9,687 bases of DNA from assembly GCA_964556425.1 (NCBI GenBank), contig CAZKWC010000089.1, positions 1 to 9,687 of the forward strand, in the 5' to 3' direction. Shown here in pieces: positions 6,545 through 9,687 of this stretch (position 1 is the first letter of the stretch; every line of letters begins with the position of its first letter). The stretch comes from JALQUL01 sp964556425. Its GTDB lineage: Bacteria > Pseudomonadota > Gammaproteobacteria > Burkholderiales > Burkholderiaceae_C. The position numbers and the translations under genes are program-made. The notes under the pieces are model-generated. The model did no database searches and had not been told where the DNA came from. It saw nothing but the letters and a program-made list of their open reading frames with translations.

Positions 6545-8896
6545 TTATTTCTCAGCTGAGTTTTGTTTAGCAGACGCTAAATTTTGCGATTTTTCACGGG
6601 CAAAATTAGCTTCTAATTGTGATTTACCAGAGCGATATTGTTGTGGCCAATTCACCATGGTGTAGCCAATTTTTGCCGCTTCAGTAAGAGTCCAAGCAGG
6701 ATTGGCTAAATGTGGTCTTGCTACTGCGCATAAGTCGGCCCTGCCTGCGGCCAAAATACTATTGGCATGATCAGCTTCGCTAATTGCACCCACTGCAATG
6801 GTAGGAATACCTGCTTCTTGTCTAATTCGATCAGCAAAAGGAGTTTGAAACATACGGCCAAAAACTGGTTTTTCTTTTTTACTCACCTGTCCAGAAGAGC
6901 AATCAATCATGTCAGCACCCGCTGCTTTAAATGCTTTGGCTATTTCAACTGCATCATCGGGGGTAATGCCACCCTCAACCCAATCATGCGCCGAGATCCG
7001 AACCGAGATAGGTTTGCCTTGTGGCCAGACTTCTCGGATGGCTTTAAATACTTCTAATGGGTAACGTAGCCTATTAGCTAAACAACCACCATATTCATCT
7101 TGTCGTTGGTTAGTTAAAGGTGAAATAAAACTAGACAATAAATAACCATGGGCACAATGCAACTCTAACCAATCGACATTGATTTGCGCCGCTGCTATGG
7201 TGCTTGCCACAAATTGCGCTGTTACTTCATCCATATCAGCCCTAGTCATAGGGCTAGATACCTGACTAACGCCCTCAAGATACTGCTGAGACGAAGCTGA
7301 AATAATGGGCCAATTACCTGATTCTAGAGGTTGATCAATTCCTTCCCATGCCACCCGTGTAGAAGCTTTAGCACCTGCATGACCAAGCTGCATGGCAAAT
7401 TTTGCATCAGTGTGATGATGTATCCAATCAACAATTTTTTTCCATGCCTGTTGTTGCTCGGGAGTGTATAGACCTGGGCAACCAGGCGTAATGCGGCCTT
7501 CTGGGCATACGCCTATCATTTCGGCAAATACCAAGCCAGCCCCACCCATTGCACGAGCACCTAAGTGCACCAAATGGTAGTCGCCTACGAGGCCATTGCT
7601 AGCTGAATATTGCGCCATAGGCGAAACAATAATTCTATTTTTTAAAGTAAGGTCTCTAATGGTGTAGGGCGTGAACATGGGTGGTGGGACTGGCGCGCCC
7701 TTTGTAAGTTCTAGCCCCGCTTTTTGCGCAAACCATTTTTCGTAATTTCCTAACCAATTGGCATCACGTAGGCGTAAATTCTCATGGCTAATGCGCTGAC
7801 TACGAGTGAGCATAGAATACATAAATTGCTCGGGCTCTAGGGGGTCGCAATAGCGTTTACCACAGGCCTCAAACCACTCCATTGCGTTCCATGCAGCATT
7901 TTGCAGTCTTAGCGTTTCAACTCTTCTAAGCTCTTGATAGGTGCTTAATACTTCACCAATATGCTCTGGACTGTCGCCTAATAATTGAAATTGCCGAGTT
8001 AATTCTATGGCGTCTTCAATAGCTAGTTTGGTACCAGAACCAATCGCAAAATGGGCGGTATGGACAGCGTCGCCCATTAATACAACATGGCTATTATGTT
8101 GATTTTTGAGCCACCATTGCTCGCACACTACCCTTTGAAAGTTTAACCAAGCTGAGCCACGTAAATGCCTTGAGTTGGTCATTAATTTTGCGCCTTGTAA
8201 ATTTTGCGCAAATATTTTTTCGCAAAAGGCAATCGATTCTTCTTGATCGGCTTGATCGAGTCCGTGGGCTAAGAAAACATGTTCTGGGCATTCCACAATA
8301 AAAGTAGTGGTGTTCTCATCAAATTTATAAATATGTGCTTGAAACCAGCCATGTTCTGTTTTAACAAAATCAAAGGTAAAAGCATCGTATAACTTATGTG
8401 TACCCAACCAAATATAACGATTGGGACGGGTGACAATATTGGGTTGAAAGGTGTCGGCGTATTGGCTTCTAATTCTAGAATTAATGCCATCACTGGCAAT
8501 AATTAAATCGGCATCTGGGTATTGGGTATCGGATTGGGCATCGGTTTCAAATACTAATTGAACGCCTAATTGTTCACAACGGGCTTGTAAAATATTAAGT
8601 AATTTTTTACGACCAATTCCAACAAAGCCATGACCACCTGATCGAATTTTTTGGTCTTTAAAAAGTAATTCAATATCATCCCAATGATTAAAAGCTTTTT
8701 GGATTTCATCGGCAGTGACCGGATCCCAAACTCGCATATTGTCCATGGTGGCATCTGAAAACACCACACCCCAACCAAAGGTGTCGTAGGCCTTGTTACG
8801 CTCTACGATAGTGATGTCGTGATGGGGGTCTAGTTGTTTCATTAACAGACCAAAATACAGACCAGCGGGGCCTCCACCAATACAGACAATTTTCAT
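6545..8896 (-). CDS. abmA: 2-aminobenzoyl-CoA monooxygenase/reductase (fused flavoprotein)
   Basis: The defining gene of the locus: 783 residues fusing two flavin enzymes. The N-terminal half is a salicylate-hydroxylase-type FAD monooxygenase with GGGPAG (7-12), the DG motif ASDGINSRIR (134-143) and the GD motif VLMGDAVHTAH (272-282). The C-terminal half, from about 405, is an old-yellow-enzyme FMN barrel with SPMAQYS (425-431), QLGHAGAK (503-510), LHCAHGYL with substrate-binding His580 and His583, LTNQRQDEYGG (594-604) and GRADLCAVARPHLANP (718-733). The Azoarcus enzyme of the same architecture (87 kDa) hydroxylates 2-aminobenzoyl-CoA at C5 and then reduces the ring, giving 2-amino-5-oxocyclohex-1-enecarboxyl-CoA. 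The main alternative is salicylyl-CoA 5-hydroxylase, which shares the fusion; the partner genes favour aminobenzoate. AAAGGA at 8903-8908 lies six bases before the ATG. First gene of the operon. Confidence 0.92.
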   Translation of the reverse strand: MKIVCIGGGPAGLYFGLLMKQLDPHHDITIVERNKAYDTFGWGVVFSDATMDNMRVWDPVTADEIQKAFNHWDDIELLFKDQKIRSGGHGFVGIGRKKLLNILQARCEQLGVQLVFETDAQSDTQYPDADLIIASDGINSRIRSQYADTFQPNIVTRPNRYIWLGTHKLYDAFTFDFVKTEHGWFQAHIYKFDENTTTFIVECPEHVFLAHGLDQADQEESIAFCEKIFAQNLQGAKLMTNSRHLRGSAWLNFQRVVCEQWWLKNQHNSHVVLMGDAVHTAHFAIGSGTKLAIEDAIELTRQFQLLGDSPEHIGEVLSTYQELRRVETLRLQNAAWNAMEWFEACGKRYCDPLEPEQFMYSMLTRSQRISHENLRLRDANWLGNYEKWFAQKAGLELTKGAPVPPPMFTPYTIRDLTLKNRIIVSPMAQYSASNGLVGDYHLVHLGARAMGGAGLVFAEMIGVCPEGRITPGCPGLYTPEQQQAWKKIVDWIHHHTDAKFAMQLGHAGAKASTRVAWEGIDQPLESGNWPIISASSQQYLEGVSQVSSPMTRADMDEVTAQFVASTIAAAQINVDWLELHCAHGYLLSSFISPLTNQRQDEYGGCLANRLRYPLEVFKAIREVWPQGKPISVRISAHDWVEGGITPDDAVEIAKAFKAAGADMIDCSSGQVSKKEKPVFGRMFQTPFADRIRQEAGIPTIAVGAISEADHANSILAAGRADLCAVARPHLANPAWTLTEAAKIGYTMVNWPQQYRSGKSQLEANFAREKSQNLASAKQNSAEK

Positions 8897-9003
8897 GGCT
8901 AGTCCTTTATTTAAAATACTTTACTTGTAAATAGTTTAGAACTAAAGTAAATTTCAAATAACAGTACAAACCCTAGGTTTCAAGCACGCTATGTAGCGGT
9001 TTC
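8897..9003 (-). promoter_or_regulatory. Leader/promoter region of the operon
   Basis: This 107-base gap is between the nucleosidase stop and the fusion-enzyme start. The strong Shine-Dalgarno AAAGGA is at 8903-8908. The region is very AT-rich, and several weak promoter-like hexamers can be read on the minus strand (for example TTGAAA as -35 near 8952-8957), none with a convincing -10 partner at the right distance. No intrinsic terminator for the upstream nucleosidase is visible: the small hairpins here lack U-tracts. Read-through from the nucleosidase gene is therefore possible. Confidence 0.55.
8906..8959. repeat. Array of short dyads at about 15-bp spacing, candidate operator
   Basis: Four inverted repeats follow one another: TTTA-TT-TAAA (8906-8915), TTTAC-TT-GTAAA (8920-8931), TTTAG-AA-CTAAA (8935-8946) and ATTT-C-AAAT (8951-8959). 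Their centres are 15, 15 and 14.5 bases apart. A longer inverted repeat with 7-base arms, TTTACTT (8920-8926) and AAGTAAA (8945-8951), spans the middle two. The array sits where a repressor would cover the promoter and the ribosome binding site. The MarR protein is the obvious candidate binder, but the AT-rich composition makes short dyads likely by chance. Confidence 0.4.
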
Positions 9004-9687
9004 TTAAAGTCTCGACAGTAAATTGAACACTACTGCTTGTGAGTAAAAACAGGCCACTTTTTCAATAAAACGATTAAAGTCTAGATGCGCTTGGTCATCT
9101 GCCTTGTCGGAAATAACCCTTAATACAGCCAAAGGAATATTAAAATCATGACAAACTTGGGCGACTGCTGCACCCTCCATTTCGACAGCTAAGGCGAAGG
9201 GAATATTTTTTTGTAAGTCTATGCTCGCTTGTTGGCTTGATATAAATTGATCACCACTCAAAATTAAGCCATTGAATAATTGAGGCTGTGGCAGACCTAA
9301 TTCGAGTAGCCCTTGTCTTAAAGCTTGAATACTCAAACTTGTAGTTTGTGGGTTTTGAATCTCTTGAACCACTTGTTCGCATGCATTTTGTAATTCAAAA
9401 CTAAGCCGTGTATGAGTAGGAAAATGACTCCTACCATAAAGTGGTATTTCGTAAATTGGAAATAAAGGAGAGGCATTCATATCGTGTTGCAATAACTCGG
9501 TTGCAATAATTAAGTCGCCTACTTTTACCTTAGCGCCAATCCCGCCTGCCACACCAGTAAAAACAATTTGAGAGGCTTTAAAATGTTGAATTAATAAAGT
9601 GGTGGTAGTAGCTGCAGCCACTTTACCAATTTTGGCAAGTACTAAAACTACCTCTTTACCATTGATTTGACCCGACCAAAAATCACG
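9004..9687 (-). CDS. mtnN: 5'-methylthioadenosine/S-adenosylhomocysteine nucleosidase, 5' end outside the window
   Basis: Cleaves the glycosidic bond of 5'-methylthioadenosine and S-adenosylhomocysteine, releasing adenine, in methionine salvage and the activated-methyl cycle. The frame is open to the right edge (22 codons upstream of the GTG at 9621), so that GTG is internal: the upstream codons give NGKEVVLVLAKIGKV, which is family core sequence, and the true start lies beyond 9687. Also seen are TGVAGGIGAKVKVGDLIIATEL, the HDMNA segment, the ribose-binding VEMEGAA (glutamates encoded near 9175-9183) and VISDKADD with the catalytic aspartate codon at 9106-9108. The fold is the purine nucleoside phosphorylase type. 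It is on the operon's strand just upstream, without a visible terminator between, but it is a housekeeping enzyme with no known part in aminobenzoate breakdown. Confidence 0.88.
   Translation of the reverse strand, partial: RDFWSGQINGKEVVLVLAKIGKVAAATTTTLLIQHFKASQIVFTGVAGGIGAKVKVGDLIIATELLQHDMNASPLFPIYEIPLYGRSHFPTHTRLSFELQNACEQVVQEIQNPQTTSLSIQALRQGLLELGLPQPQLFNGLILSGDQFISSQQASIDLQKNIPFALAVEMEGAAVAQVCHDFNIPLAVLRVISDKADDQAHLDFNRFIEKVACFYSQAVVFNLLSRL

Larger units (their letters stand above)
1556..8896 (-). other. Six-gene operon for CoA-dependent aerobic 2-aminobenzoate degradation
   Basis: Six minus-strand genes follow each other with gaps of 7, 92, 1, 28 and 10 bases, and the short gaps include stop/start arrangements typical of translational coupling. 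Encoded in order are fusion monooxygenase/reductase, SDR, crotonase, acyl-CoA dehydrogenase, aryl-CoA ligase and RidA. The Azoarcus evansii abm cluster has this same enzyme set plus MarR and an ABC binding protein. The operon assignment is from spacing and strand. The substrate assignment is from the diagnostic fusion enzyme together with the partner set. The 92-base gap between SDR and crotonase is the only place where an internal promoter might sit. Confidence 0.8.

Noticed and set aside
6545..8896. Assignment as salicylyl-CoA 5-hydroxylase
   Set aside because: It has the same fusion architecture, so it cannot be excluded from this gene alone. The ligase, three beta-oxidation enzymes, RidA and MarR together match the 2-aminobenzoate cluster better.
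8968..8980. AAACC-TAG-GGTTT hairpin as a terminator for the nucleosidase gene
   Set aside because: Read on the minus strand it has only five pairs with a three-base loop and no following U-tract. The nearby CGCT/AGCG hairpin (about 8987-8998) is equally weak.
1..9687. CRISPR arrays, insertion sequences, tRNA or rRNA genes
   Set aside because: No regularly spaced long repeats, no transposase-like frames or terminal inverted repeats, and no cloverleaf or rRNA sequence was recognised.

Overview
The window is a catabolic locus from an AT-rich bacterium. Gene content and protein character point to a betaproteobacterium, probably Burkholderiales or Rhodocyclales-like, but this is inferred from gene content only. 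The centre is a six-gene operon on the minus strand (8896 down to 1556). It matches the aerobic CoA-thioester pathway for 2-aminobenzoate (anthranilate) described from Azoarcus evansii (abm genes).

Layout from left to right. 1-870 (+) is the 3' part of a metallo-beta-lactamase-fold protein with an altered metal site. 871-998 is a short non-coding gap. 999-1511 (+) is a MarR-family regulator, convergent with the operon; the 44-bp gap between the two stop codons holds competing hairpins. On the minus strand, in transcription order, come the fused flavin monooxygenase/old-yellow-enzyme protein (8896-6545), a short-chain dehydrogenase (6537-5755), a crotonase-fold protein (5662-4778), an acyl-CoA dehydrogenase (4776-3601), an aryl-CoA ligase (3572-1959) and a RidA-family protein (1948-1556). 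Upstream of the operon on the same strand is the 3' part of a 5'-methylthioadenosine/S-adenosylhomocysteine nucleosidase (9687-9004), probably unrelated to the pathway.

How the genes fit together. The ligase makes 2-aminobenzoyl-CoA. The fusion flavoenzyme hydroxylates and reduces the ring to 2-amino-5-oxocyclohex-1-enecarboxyl-CoA. The dehydrogenase, crotonase and acyl-CoA dehydrogenase are the proposed beta-oxidation-like steps that open and shorten the ring. The known Azoarcus cluster has the same set (ligase, fusion enzyme, three beta-oxidation enzymes, MarR regulator, YjgF/RidA-type protein) plus an ABC-transporter binding protein that is absent here. The late steps after ring reduction are the biochemically unsettled part. 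Two details bear on them: the crotonase lacks both usual catalytic glutamates, and the RidA protein lacks the usual substrate-binding arginine.

The 107-bp leader upstream of the operon contains a run of short AT-rich dyads at about 15-bp centre-to-centre spacing, a candidate operator. No mobile elements, CRISPR arrays, tRNA or rRNA genes were seen. I found nothing that is clearly a wholly undescribed system; the most promising unknowns are the enamine-removal and ring-opening chemistry and the metallo-beta-lactamase-fold protein.
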